Below are positions 1 to 10,844 of a stretch of DNA of 64,000 nucleotides, in pieces. Within the stretch, counting starts at the first letter, position 1. Every line of letters starts with the position of its first letter. The stretch covers positions 39,345,113 to 39,409,112 of the forward strand of contig NC_052508.1 in assembly GCF_014356525.2 (NCBI RefSeq), in the 5' to 3' direction. Origin of the DNA: Nilaparvata lugens (taxonomy: Eukaryota; Arthropoda; Insecta; Hemiptera; Delphacidae). The notes below the pieces were generated by a model, which searched no databases, was not told the DNA's origin, and saw only the letters and a program-made list of their open reading frames with translations. The translations under genes and the position numbers were made by a program.

Positions 1-48
1 ACCACACACCACACACACACACACACACACAACACCACACACACACAC

Positions 49-92
<44 letters not shown>

Positions 93-115
93 ACACACAC
101 ACAACACACACACAC

Positions 116-148
<33 letters not shown>
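1..148. repeat. (CA)n then (TA)n microsatellite
   Basis: Alternating CA dinucleotides with occasional extra C or A (CCA, CAA interruptions) fill about the first 128 bases and pass directly into a pure TA run to about 148. The compound structure and scattered single-base indels are typical of microsatellite slippage. The window edge cuts it, so full length is unknown. Confidence 0.95.
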
Positions 149-526
149 CAATACCCTAAAACCACTTTTTTGGACTCAGGGGACCATGAAACCTGTAGAA
201 ATTTAGAAATTTGGGTACCTTAATTTTTTTCGGAAAGCAATACTCTTTCCTTACCTATGGTAATAGGGCAAGGAAAGTAAAAATGCAATGCACACTATGA
301 TTGCTCTCTTTGGGCTTGAAACAGATCAAGAAAACGGGAGAAGATTGATAGTTAGAGTTCTTGAGATGATCAATACAACAGGGGATAATCAGTAACATAT
401 TTCTATTCTTGTAAATCATTGAAAATGGAGGTCTTCTTTTTCCACTTGTTTCGAAACCGTAGCAGAAAAAATTGTGTTATCTGAATCAACTTTTCTCTTC
501 ATTTCCCTAATGGAGCAGTCTAGCAG
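149..526. other. Non-coding, probable dispersed repeat
   Basis: No ORF is supported. Bases 245-252 (CTTTCCTT) and 270-277 (AAGGAAAG) form an 8-bp inverted repeat around a 17-base loop, which looks like the terminus of a dispersed non-coding repeat. The remainder is AT-rich with no recognised motif. Confidence 0.4.
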
Positions 527-938
527 ATGATATATATTATAGATGGAATTAAATAGAGAATGCATTTATTCAAATGCTAATTAATATATAATTATGATTG
601 AACGAAAATCCTAAATAAATGCTGCAAATCACCCCGAAGACCTCTGCTACTGCAGACATTGACAACAGGGCTAACAGCTAGATGGAAATTCGATGAGAAC
701 TACTATCCAAAAAATATTTGGATAGTAGTTCTATCCGAGTAGTTCTACTATTTTTTGGATAGTAGTTCTCATCGAATTTCCATCTAGCTGTTAGCCCTGT
801 TGTCAATGTCTGCAGTAGCAGAGGTCTTCGGGGTGATTTGCAGCATTTATTTAGGATTTTCGTTCAATCATAATTATATATTAATTAGCATTTGAATAAA
901 TGCATTCTCTAATTAATTCCATCTATAATATATATCAT
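527..938. repeat. Near-perfect palindrome, 190-bp arms and 32-bp loop
   Basis: Bases 527-716 are the reverse complement of 749-938. Comparing base by base I find a single mismatch, at the T/A-rich stretch near 551 and 914. The 32-base spacer (717-748) holds its own small stem (GGATAG at 720-725, CTATCC at 731-736). No ORF lies within. The outer ends pass into unrelated AT-rich sequence. A diverged single arm occurs at 7627-7721, so the arm comes from a dispersed repeat family. It could be a young foldback element, an inverted duplication from replication template switching, or an assembly artefact. Confidence 0.95.
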
Positions 939-940
939 TA

Positions 941-1376
941 TTTTGTAATTCATTTAACTTCGAACTAGATTAGATTCTGTTACCAAACAAATTACGATAT
1001 ACATTAACACTCAATCACAGAGTTCACATTGTAGACTACATTGTACAAGTAAATTATTGTACCTTACATTAACTTTACATTGTTTATTTACATTTTTATC
1101 TTTTTTTCTTAGTAATTCATACAGAGCTACAGTATACAGATCATCATACAATCATCATACAGTATACAATATCATCATTTTGTAATTCATTTAACTTCGA
1201 ACTAGATTAGATTCTGTTACCAAACAAATTACGATATACATTAACACTCAATCACAGTGTTCACATTGTAGACTACATTGTACAAGTAAATTGTACCTTA
1301 CATTAACTTTACATTGTTTATTACATTTTTATATTTTTTTCTTAGTAATTCATACAGAGCTACAGTATAGAGATCA
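941..1376. repeat. Two-copy tandem duplication, period 237 bp
   Basis: A block of about 200 bp at 941-1144 recurs at 1178-1376, separated by a short linker rich in ATCATACA. The copies differ by a few substitutions and small indels (for example ATTATTGTACC against ATTGTACC). No coding potential is visible. The first copy begins only three bases after the palindrome ends, and the second abuts the target site of LINE A. Confidence 0.9.
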
Positions 1377-1411
1377 GCTCTGGACTATACGATAATGAAA
1401 ACAATTCTGCA

Positions 1412-1425
1412 TACTATCACGATTA
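1412..1425. repeat. Target-site duplication, left copy (LINE A)
   Basis: TACTATCACGATTA here is repeated exactly at 3366-3379 and flanks LINE A. A 14-bp exact duplication is the expected footprint of target-primed reverse transcription. Confidence 0.85.
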
Positions 1426-1429
1426 ATTA

Positions 1430-1717
1430 ACAGGCCCTGGAGTTAGAGTTAACAGCAGTAGGGAATCAAAAGATTTTACAGTGAATAGAAGAGGTAGGAC
1501 AGTTTTAGAGCTTTGTGAACGACATGATCTTATAATAGTAAACGGTAGATCAAATAGTGACTTGGAAGGGGAATTTACTTTTGTTAGTGGCATGGGGGCA
1601 TCTGTAATTGATCTTTGTTGTGTATCTGGGAAACTTTCAAATTTAATAAATGATTTCAAAGTAGATTCAGTTATATTTTCAGACCATTTCCCTATTGAGT
1701 TACAAATTATTACTTAG
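1430..1717 (+). pseudogene. LINE A endonuclease C-terminal fragment
   Basis: The reading frame shows the end of an APE-type endonuclease: a segment like RGRTVLELCERHDL, then a V-I-D-L-C motif and S-D-H-F-P near the end, where the SDH histidine is one of the catalytic residues of this family. The N-terminal half, including the catalytic Asn and Glu, is absent. The frame ends at TAG (1715-1717) just before the RT fragment, which continues in the same frame. Confidence 0.75.
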
Positions 1718-3022
1718 CGGTTAGAGACACTTAGCGGTTTAAAGCAAGGATGCGTTTTATCCCCACTTCTGTTTTCTTTGATTATAAACGATTTATGTGA
1801 TAATATGGTGGAGGGAGTGTGGTTAGACGAGCTTAATGTGAAGGCCCTGCTGTACGCCGACGACCTAGTACTATTCGCCACAACGCCAAAAGCTTTACAA
1901 AGGATGATAGATAATTTGAGCGAATATTGCGATAGATGGGGATTAGAGATCAATACTGAGAAGTCTAAAATTATGGTATTCAGGAGAGGGGGTCGCTTGG
2001 CTAGTCATGAGAAATGGTTTTTGAATGGGAATAGTATTGAGGTGGTTAATAGGTATAAGTACCTGGGTGTCATACTCACGCCGAAGCTGTCGTTTTGAGA
2101 GCATGTGAAAGAACATGTATCTGTCGCTAAGTTCGCAATTGATGGAGTCTGGAGACGTTTTATTGTAAAAAATGAGATTGGAATGAAAGCGAAATGGAAG
2201 GTGTATGAAGCTGTAATGAAGGCGGTGGCGGTGTATGGTGCACAGGTATGGGGATACAGGAATTGTGACGTGCTGGAATCTTTACCTAGATTTTTCGCGA
2301 AAAAGATGCTATCATTGCCGCAATCAACACCCAACTATATATTGCAGATGGAACTTGACATGGAACCAGCTTTTCTAAAAGTTTTTAGGATGCATGTTGA
2401 ATATATGTTCAAGGCACTAAATATGGCTGGAAATAGATTGCCGAGGAAACTGGCTGAAAGAATAATAGAGCATAAGACTTCTTGGTTTGAGGAATGGATG
2501 CGTTTGGATGTGAAGTATGGATGTAGGTTGGCAGGATGTGTGATTGAGAATAGGATTGAATGGAAGCGTGAGTTCGAATGTATGTATGAGAAAATGAAAG
2601 AGGAAAATGTTATGTGTAGTTTTCAAAGTGCGGCTTCGGCACAATTTCATGATACTTATATCCTATTGGACAAGGAAAGAGGTGAAAGTTATTTGAATTT
2701 AAATTTGGATGAGAAGACAGTGGGTTTCATCTTCAAGGCACGTGGAGCTCTTTTGAATTTAAATTTTGGGCGCGGGAGGGAAGAATCTCAATGGCTCTGC
2801 TCTATGTGTAATTTGAGGCAAAGAGAAGACATAAAGCATTTTTTAGGAGTATGTCCTGTTTTAGTGGGGTTACGTAAAATGTTTCTGGGGAAGAATGTAT
2901 CAAATGATATAGAGATGATGGAGTGGTTAAATGGAAAAGAGTGGAGTCTCTTAGCGCGATATGTGGAAAGGGCAGTTAGTATTAGAAATGAAATGATTAG
3001 GGAGTTTAATTATTTAATATAA
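1718..3022 (+). pseudogene. LINE A reverse transcriptase C-terminal fragment
   Basis: The fragment opens with GLKQGCVLSPLLFSL (RT motif B region), then LLYADDLVLFA with the intact YADD active site near 1850-1865, then the KYLGVIL motif before the thumb. An in-frame TGA at 2096-2098 interrupts it, after which 305 codons remain open to 3022. Near the C-terminus is a CCHC zinc knuckle, C-x2-C-x9-H-x4-C (about 2800-2856). Fingers and part of the palm upstream of motif B are deleted. It cannot encode an active enzyme. The single stop and long residual frame imply fairly modest decay. Confidence 0.85.
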
Positions 3023-3365
3023 AAAGGAAAATTACTGAGGCATTATAGTAGTATTTATTTCATTTTGTTCAGCTTTATTGATTTATTTGTTCTTTATGTA
3101 GCAGGTTATTTATTTATTTTCTTTTCTTTATTTTTGGTTTCCAATGATAATTGTTTCCACAAATTTCGAATTTCGTTTGTTTTTGTAGAATAGGCCTACC
3201 AACTCTGGCAGACAACCTTTATGGTTATGTCAAGTTTTTTGTCTCATGTTTTTTTATTTAGCACAATCATTATATTAATTATATAATTTTTAATTGTTTA
3301 TTTTGTAACATGGTTGTAGTCTTATTATTTTTATTTATATTTAATGAAGGCATTTTCTATCTATC

Positions 3366-3379
3366 TACTATCACGATTA
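3366..3379. repeat. Target-site duplication, right copy (LINE A)
   Basis: Exact copy of the 14-bp sequence at 1412-1425, directly after the CTATCTATC tail of LINE A. Confidence 0.85.
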
Positions 3380-4080
3380 CGATTAATACGTTATCTTCCA
3401 ATTCTGAATATTACTGAAATTAATAATGTTTCTGATCCCAATATTCAACAGTGTCGTATAATCTGAAAATTTGTGGTGCATGCATTTTTCGAAAATGCTG
3501 CATAAGTGAAAAAAAAAATTTATTATACTCTAAAGCACATTGAAACACAATGGAAGTCACCCTTTTTATTTTATCCAATTTCATTTACACTTGGAAATGG
3601 CTTTTGAAAAGTTGAAACTAGTTGTGCTTTTATAAAATACTAGCAGGAACCCGTGCTATTTTCAAACTGGATAATCTGGAAACTTGACGTAATGAAATCT
3701 TGAAGAATTGTAAATAGGCCTATAACCATTCTTGGTTGATTAAGAATCTAGCCAATATGCGAAATTTGAAGTTAATTAGTTCTATAGTTCAGACGTGATG
3801 ATGCGTCAAACATAATTTTCCTATCCCGTACGTGTATAAGCCAACTCTTTATTTTATTATAGATATGGTTAACAACTGCAAGAGATAGGAGTGTGAAACA
3901 GAATAGTTGTCAAACTATGATAGCGCCAGAAGTGTCTCAAACACAATAGTAGGTACTATATGAACTTTTTGAAAGTGATTTAAAAACAAAATGTTAAAAC
4001 AACAGAACTGAAAGTTTTCAACCTCATCATTCTACCTATATTTAGAGAGGCTTTTGTTTGAGCCGAATGAAATCTTCTAT
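3380..4080. other. Non-coding; possible Helitron-like end on the minus strand near 3640
   Basis: No ORF is supported. Around 3636-3656, the minus strand reads a CACGGG half-stem, TTCCTG and then CTAG followed by T. This resembles the hairpin-plus-CTRR 3' terminus of non-autonomous Helitrons, but the hairpin is eroded and I see no matching 5' end. The remainder is AT-rich and featureless. Confidence 0.35.
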
Positions 4081-6163
4081 CTTCTATATATATATAGAAA
4101 TGAATGCCTGTTTGTGTGTTTGTTCCCTATGACTTGAAAAATACTTGACATAACGGCATGAAACTTTGGGAATATGTCTGACCAGAAATTTTAATAGGGT
4201 GGGTGATATGATTATTATCAATAATGATTATTTATTTATCCATTTTACAGACCTATGCTTTCGAAATTGTCGGCCTACCGGCTACCGAGGAACGGAAAGA
4301 TGATAATGATTCAAGATCATATTGGGATAATAGGCCTTTGATTTAGCATCTAAACTTACCAGCTGTAATAAACACGTCACCCTATGATAAATTGTATAGG
4401 CTACTGGTATTACAACGGTGGTTTGGAGTTGATTGATACCAGCTGTAGATAATGGTTCCTTAGAAGACCTATACAAATAATAATTATCACTCCCCTACCA
4501 ATGAGCAACCGGAAAATGTTGGAAAAAAATTATTCACCTCATGGAAGAGAGTTGTTCATATTACATTCATTAATGGCAGAATAATTTACAGTTTCTTTTA
4601 AAGCTTAGCTTACATTCATCCTAAAATGGGAGATGGAGAGAATATGTGATTCTGTCTGATTCATTGTAAATCGAATATTTCCTGGACCATCTATGACAAT
4701 CAACAACTATGAAAACATTGAATTAATCTTTGAAACACTGATTTATCCTATCTATTTTTTTTTAATTCAACACTTTACTGTTAGATATTACTAGCAATTG
4801 ATTGAGAAGAATATGTTTTGGGAATAATGAATGCTGCATGACAAAGCACATAGGAAGTCCGTATTCAGATGTAAATGAAAATATTGATTGTCTGATACAT
4901 TTCATGATTCACCAAATAAAGTAAAGTGTGACATGAGATACATTTACTTTTTGGCGGTACGAAGTTCGCCAGGTAAGCTAGTTGTAAATAAAGCTTTATT
5001 ATTAATAGTCAACGCTGAAAAAAAAGGCTCAATCACCAGGAATACTATAAATTCTATGAAGGACCAGTAAGCCATTAATTTTGAGTAGTTCAATCACTTC
5101 CATTATGGACACTGGATGCATTATGGACAATCAATACGTATGAAATTTATTAGCTACAAAAGAAAAAACTTTGATTGAAGTGACCCCGGCTACTACAATA
5201 TGAATAACCATTTAGATCAAATAATATAAGAAATTACTCACATCTCTCATCAACTCGTACTTTTTGTTCACAAATATTAACACAAAAATATAAGTTATAT
5301 TGAATGAACTAACGGCTAGTACCGTACTCAAGTTTGTCTTTTTCTGGCCGTGCTACAAATAAATGTAGGTTTATGTTTGACATCTCGTTTTTGTAATCTT
5401 GTTGTCTATTAAGAAATTTTTCAATGTGATTTTTGTTTGCAATAAAATTTGAATTTGAAAAAAGAATTATCAACAAAATCAAAGAAAATCTCTGTGCTCT
5501 GTTCTAATCGGAATGTAACAATGGAACAAACACGTGGCAAGCTCGCGCTTTCGATCCAAAGAAAATTAAATTTCGATCAGCTGATTGATAAAATTATTTT
5601 AAGCTTTCCAATGATTACAGCATATATGTTAGAATATCATGTGTCAATTATCTCAGTACCATATGGCATTCACCTTACCATGTTCATAACCTTACTTAAT
5701 AGGATCCTTTTTCATCCTTTGAAACCCTTAGAGGCAAAATATCTCAAATTCCGTTCTTAGTGCGCGTCTAGCATATTTGAAGAATATTTGTGCAGAGTTT
5801 TAAGTCTGTAGGCCAATTAGTTTGAGCTGTAGTGTGATTTTACATGAAAATTTTCAAAAAATTCCCTCTCCTGGACCCCTCTCTGCTCCTGGTCGGAATT
5901 TTTCTGCATAGATCTAATTTTTTTCGTAGCTGAGCAAAAAAGTTCCTCATGACTTTGCTGTGCAATGAGCGGTTAAAAAGTACAAAATTTCTTGGGGGCC
6001 CCAGCTCCCTCAGGGGGGCAAATTTCTGAAAATTCTTTCTTAGTGGATGTTTTGAGGCTATCATAAACAATTGTGCAAAATTTCAAGTTTGTAGGCTCAG
6101 TAGTTTGGGCTGTGGTGTGATTTCAGTCTGTCGGGGCTTAGCCTTTTATAGATATAGAGAAGA
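4081..6163 (+). mobile_element. Putative non-autonomous transposon, ~2.1 kb
   Basis: The left end reads CTTCTATATATATATAG followed by ATGAATGCCTGTTTGTGTG; the right end, read on the minus strand, is CTTCTCTATATCTATAAA. These form an imperfect terminal inverted repeat. The right 400 bp (about 5770-6160) has internal near-repeats: GTCTGTAGGCC-AATTAGTTTGAGCTG near 5805 and GTTTGTAGGCTC-AGTAGTTTGGGCTG near 6088, each followed by TG-TGATTT. No transposase is encoded; the ORFs inside, including one of 103 codons at 5449-5760, match nothing I recognise. The two ends might instead belong to separate elements. Confidence 0.4.
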
Positions 6164-6179
6164 AGTAGAAGAAAAAGTA

Positions 6180-7620
6180 TAGGCCCACTTGATAAGTTTT
6201 ATTGTATTTGAATAAATAAAAAGTGGGTTCATATGAGAAAAAAAATGCAATAGCTTAGCCTATATCAAAATGCCCTCACTCGGAATTCATCGAATTTATT
6301 TCATATACTTATCAAGTTGAAATAAACGTCAAAGGACATAACTATTTCTTCCTTAGTAACTGCTCAAATCATACACAATTTACAACAAAATTTGAAATAA
6401 CATTTTTTTGTTTCCAAAGGTATCTTAATTTACATTCATTCTTCTTGAAAACAAAAATAACAATATTCAACATTTGATATATATGGTGTTAATGACAATT
6501 ATTTCAAAACTGTCCTGGTTAATTATTGATCAATAGTAAGCAGAGTCTATGATTTTGAATATTCGAATCATAATAACTATGATATTGATAATAGGTATAT
6601 TTCACTCAACTCCTCTAAAAGACTGCTCACTTTTCCTCTATCGCTGTGTGATGAAATGCCTGCACTTTGGCAACGGATGAACATTTCGTGTGTCGAATGT
6701 TGCAACAAATTCTTATCGCTCGACAGAGCAAATTCACAGAAACTTCATAAATCAATCAGAAAGAAAGGAGGGCATAAACGGCGTGGGAAATCTCATCAAT
6801 TTGCAACTAGCAGATGTGGGCGTCTCCATCAAAGAGCAGTTTTTCATTGTGTAACAGCCATTTTTCTTGGGAAAAAACACCTTTGTGGAGTGAACTCTGC
6901 TTAGTTGCTAAACGCCTCAGAACTTGGAACCCCAGTGTCGGGATATTCCTTTGTTCCACCTTATTGTCCTTTTCTAATGAGTGCCATTCATGAAGTGGGA
7001 GCGACAAGTGCAAGATATGAAAAGCTGTAAATGTCAGATCTCGCTCTGTTTGTCGTGAGAAAGAAAAGGTGCGTCTCCAAGGAATTTCTTGAATCTTACC
7101 TTGTCGAATTGAGCTTGCGATGGCTTTTCGAAAGCTGCAGTGGTTTTATTAGTGATGTGCAGTTGATTTTCTTCAATGGACTTAGCTCTGAAAGGAAATT
7201 CATGGTCTTGTCAATATTAATGTGGCGATGATCACCGTTATTACAATACTAACAATCTGAAGCTTGTGGAAACTGCCCTAAAAAAACTCATGACTGCTAC
7301 TAGGTTGGATAATTATTTCAGTTGACATGGTTGGATAGACAAATTTCAGAAAAAATATATCCATGGAAATCACTGAGTTCTAATGAAGATCATTTACTCT
7401 ATCTCTATGTTAAAAATGTTTTTCAAGATATTTGTGAAACGAATATTTTCTTCCAAGAAATCAATATTCATCTCAGCATCTTATGCATGGAAGAGGACAA
7501 GCTTGATATCATGAATAGAAGTTAAAGTGATAGGTTCCGCAAACATTGAAACAAAGCGTAATTAATTGAATATGATTAGGCTATTTTTCCTGATCATTTA
7601 ATTCAAACTCTTATCAACAT
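6180..7620. other. Non-coding; no feature recognised
   Basis: Only short ORFs (under 85 codons) in all frames, without recognisable motifs. Composition rises slightly in GC at 6650-7020 but no splice-bounded exon is convincing. Confidence 0.5.
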
Positions 7621-7626
7621 AGAGTC

Positions 7627-7721
7627 GAGGTGATTATAGCATTTAATTTGGATTTTCGTTTCATAATAATTATTAATTCATTAGCATTTGAATAATTGCA
7701 ATATCTCAGTAATTTCCTTCT
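7627..7721 (+). repeat. Diverged copy of the palindrome arm
   Basis: Aligns with the right arm of the 527-938 palindrome (bases about 829-925): shared blocks include GGATTTTCGTT, TTAGCATTTGAATAA and GGTGATT. Substitutions and indels are frequent, so this is an older copy. It shows that the arm is a dispersed repeat and that a single arm can exist without its inverted partner. Confidence 0.65.
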
Positions 7722-7739
7722 GTGGAAGAAAGTTATTAA

Positions 7740-8635
7740 ATTTCAATTAAACGAACTAACAATTGATCAATATTGATAGAAAATGTGATTTGAACTTTCA
7801 TGACCAAAACAAACTTTGAAAGTCAGGCCTACTGAGCGATTAATGTCTCTCTAGGTGAAACTTGAAACTATAATCTCGCTGGTAGTAAAATATAATTCAA
7901 AATATTCTTCATAATAATTTCGATTCAAGATTTAGATTTGAAGCAGGTATAATTTCAATTTCACACACGATAATAATTATTATCATAATGAGTCGTAAGT
8001 GCACTAGAAATAGAAATTATTCTTTAGTCATGAGTAAAAAAGTCCACAAAACTACTTTACGGCGACATTCCATGTTTATCTCTGGTTCTTGGATATTCAG
8101 TTCTCCTTCTTAATAATAGGATGAGTGGGATCAATTTGTTTAACTTCGCAAACCAGCCAGCCAGCAGCCATTTGTTGGCCATACTTCTCAGGATGCTATG
8201 ATAAAAGATAACACATTTGGCACCTCCCCAACTGAACAGTCTTCTACTCGTATCAATTGACATCTTCCTCCATCGATTACATACCAGCTCGCTGCCTTCC
8301 CATTATTCACTTCTCACCATGCAATTCATCATACAATAATCGACTTGCATATTATTCAACTGAGATGTTGGCAATAAGAATCATGCTAAAGGCATTCATT
8401 CATAAAATGATGAGCTACTGACATAAAAATATGGAAAATTTCTGAACACCTAAGAATATTCCGCCAAGTCGAATAACTAAGTCTCCAGCAGTATAAATAG
8501 TCAATATTGTAGATTTCCCTTAATTACAGATTGCAAGAATTATTCTAATTTCAAAAGAAAAATCAATAATAATGGAGAAAACACAGTTTTATAGAGATCA
8601 AAGATTGGATTTGAACATTAATTTTCAACATCTTC
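7740..8635. other. Non-coding; no feature recognised
   Basis: AT-rich sequence without supported ORFs. The 68-codon minus-strand frame at 8057-8263 has no family resemblance. Confidence 0.5.
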
Positions 8636-8639
8636 TTCT

Positions 8640-8830
8640 ATACTTACAAAATTCTTATCTCACTGACTCACTGACTCACTGATCACGATTTCTGGAAAAC
8701 TACTGGATGGATTGCAACAAAACTTAGAATATAGATTCCTTATACATCCTAGGTGCTCACTAAGAAATCTTTTGGCGATATTCCAACTCTAAGGGTGGTT
8801 TTTTAAGGGTTTAAAGTTCGTCTTTCAGCA
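8640..8830 (+). repeat. Terminal block of a dispersed repeat with (CACTGACT)n
   Basis: CACTGACTCACTGACTCACTGA at 8661-8682 is a short octamer tandem, followed by a segment of the type ACTACTGGATGG. This arrangement, a short tandem then a conserved block reading like 'ggaaaactactggatgg', is common near 5' ends of abundant insect non-autonomous elements. No other boundary was found. Confidence 0.45.
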
Positions 8831-9160
8831 TGTATATTCTTCTTCTCCTAATCTCTCAATTGTAATTGAAATATCATATGTTACTATAGAACTATGATCT
8901 AGAGAGAGAACCTATTCAAAACAGTTGATAACTGGTGACCAATTAATAATTTTGTCAGGTTGGCATTGGGTTGAGATTATTTCATTAGATTAGCACCAAG
9001 TTGAAGAATTAATAAAAATGCATTTATCAAGAACAAATCGATTGGGCACTGCTGCTTCAATCAGAGCTATTCCTGGGAGTAAAGATAATTTTTATTTTTC
9101 ATAAAACAAACTTTTATGACGGGAGTTGCTTCTATCAATTGATCCTATTCTATCAAGACT
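8831..9160. other. Non-coding; no feature recognised
   Basis: AT-rich linker between two repeat blocks, without ORF or motif. Confidence 0.5.
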
Positions 9161-9990
9161 AATTTTGTTTGTATATCCGACAGATCGCGAAAACTGCTTA
9201 AAGGGGTATTTTAAAAACTTCAGAAGTGTCCGTTGTGGAATCTGTTTGTGAAGAATGAGGAAATTCGGCCAAAATTTAACTTGGGCGAAAGAAAGGGGTT
9301 ATTTATTAAAACGGCCAAATAGCTGTTGTTGCTTTTCTTAATGTGAAAATATCTTGCATAGAAGTAAGGCGCTTTTCCCATGAATCAATAATTATTCCCA
9401 AACATTGATTGTTTTACCAAAGAAAATATAAGGTAGCTTTCGATAGAAATATTGGAGTATATGTATAACAACAGTTCGTTGACTGTCAGTATTCCTCATT
9501 AATAGCATCAATGCTCCCCTTTCAAACAATGCTGACACATTGATGTGAATCTTACCATAATCTGGTTACTTTAGATCAAATTAATGAAGAAAATAATGTT
9601 GATGATCGCTACTGATTCAATTTCAATCATGTTTGACATTTCTGCTTTTGATGCCAGATGTTATTATCATGTGAAATAAGCTCTCATTGAATGTAACCAT
9701 AATCATTGAAGTCAATAATTATACTAAGAAAGCAATTTGTTTGAATATGTGTGTTTGTGGATATATGTATCTATGTCGGACGGATCTCGAAAACGGCTCT
9801 AACGATTTTGATTGAATCAGGAATATATTGTTCTTGCAACAAAAAAAATTATTTTGGAACAGGTCTCAACTCTGGGATAATTCTTTGAACTACCAAGAGA
9901 AAGGATTATTGGTCCCTCAAGTAGCGGCTGCTACTTGAAAAAGTTTTCCATAGTCTGTTGAAAACGTAAGAAAGTGTGAGAAAATAAAAA
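9161..9990 (+). repeat. Two partial copies of a dispersed repeat family
   Basis: GGATCTCGAAAACGGCTCTA at 9782-9801 is nearly identical to 43732-43751 and to the minus strand at 44231-44250, and a worn version (CAGATCGCGAAAACTGCTTA) is at 9181-9200. Each is preceded by a short T/G-rich stretch (TGTTTGTATAT or TGTTTGTGGATATAT). They are partial members of the family whose best copy is at 43666-43967. No coding potential. Confidence 0.6.
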
Positions 9991-10497
9991 ACATTAATCA
10001 TTCATAGTCCGGACTAAATACCACGAGAGCCAATCAGAGAAGCCTTCTATTGAAAAAAACCCTGCTCTGATTAATTCTCATGAAATTTAATCCTGATTGA
10101 AATTGAACATGCTTTTGTGCTACTGGGCCTGATATTTTCATGTTTCAGAATCAGCTAAGAAATAAACCGAAAAAAAACATAATATTCCATCAGCTTCTCC
10201 TATTTCCTTTCATGATGTTATTGCAACACAAGATGAACCTATTGATATTGATAGATCACAATTGAATTCTGAAGTTGTCAATTTAGATAGAAATTAAATT
10301 GAGTTACATGTTAGTTTACATCCAAATTTTCATCCCTAAGCTTTTGGTTTCAAGCTAAGATCAAAGAAAGAAATCATATAATGCTAGTCAATAATCAAAG
10401 CGATTGAATAAACTCTATTCAGATCTATGCAAATTCACATTTAAATGATCCCACTTTGATATTCATGATTGTAGAGTTTAGGACATGTGAAATCAGC
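9991..10497. other. Non-coding; no feature recognised
   Basis: AT-rich, multiple stops in all frames, no repeat boundary visible. Confidence 0.5.
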
Positions 10498-10612
10498 CAC
10501 AATAAATGGATAATAAGTGGATTGGATAATAAGAATAATAACTGGATTAGATAGTAAGAATAATAAGATAATAGATGGATAATAAGATAATGAATGGATA
10601 ATAAGTGGATTG
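10498..10612 (+). repeat. Degenerate GGATAATAAG minisatellite
   Basis: Repeated imperfect units around GGATAATAAG and GGATTGGATAATAAG (for example AATGGATAATAAGTGGATT occurs near both ends). Unit length is irregular, from about 10 to 24 bp, indicating slippage and decay. Confidence 0.8.
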
Positions 10613-10615
10613 GCT

Positions 10616-10844
10616 GCTTTTACACTTTTGGATGAGTGAAACGAAAAGTAAGCGACAGGCTATGCCAAAAATTCCAGAATAAGCAAGAGATCCATGGATA
10701 CCAGAGTCATAAAATCCCGAATCAACCTAATTTGGAATTTAATATTCAATTGCTAAAGCAAAAATAACATGATCACTGCTAATTTGATAACTGTCAACGA
10801 GAAATATTATTTGCCAATGAATAAAGTCGAGGGCGACTCTTAAG
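10616..10844. other. Non-coding linker
   Basis: AT-rich, no ORF or motif recognised. Confidence 0.45.

Larger units (their letters stand above)
1426..3365 (+). mobile_element. LINE A: 5'-truncated, internally deleted non-LTR retrotransposon
   Basis: Bounded by an exact 14-bp target-site duplication. It contains the tail of an endonuclease domain (1430-1717), then the last part of the reverse transcriptase (from about 1735), a C-terminal zinc knuckle, a 3' UTR of about 340 bp and a short CTAT-type tail. The first half of the RT is missing. The deletion junction carries an 11-bp direct repeat (ACTTAGCGGTT, near 1712 and 1730), suggesting recombination at microhomology before or after insertion. 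Clade is not certain; the C-terminal zinc knuckle argues for an APE-type LINE with YADD. Confidence 0.88.

Noticed and set aside
1..150. Telomeric or CRISPR-like repeat
   Set aside because: Simple CA/TA dinucleotides with irregular interruptions; no spacers or telomere unit.
5449..5760. 103-codon ORF as a gene
   Set aside because: No domain, no codon-like composition, and it lies inside a putative non-autonomous element.
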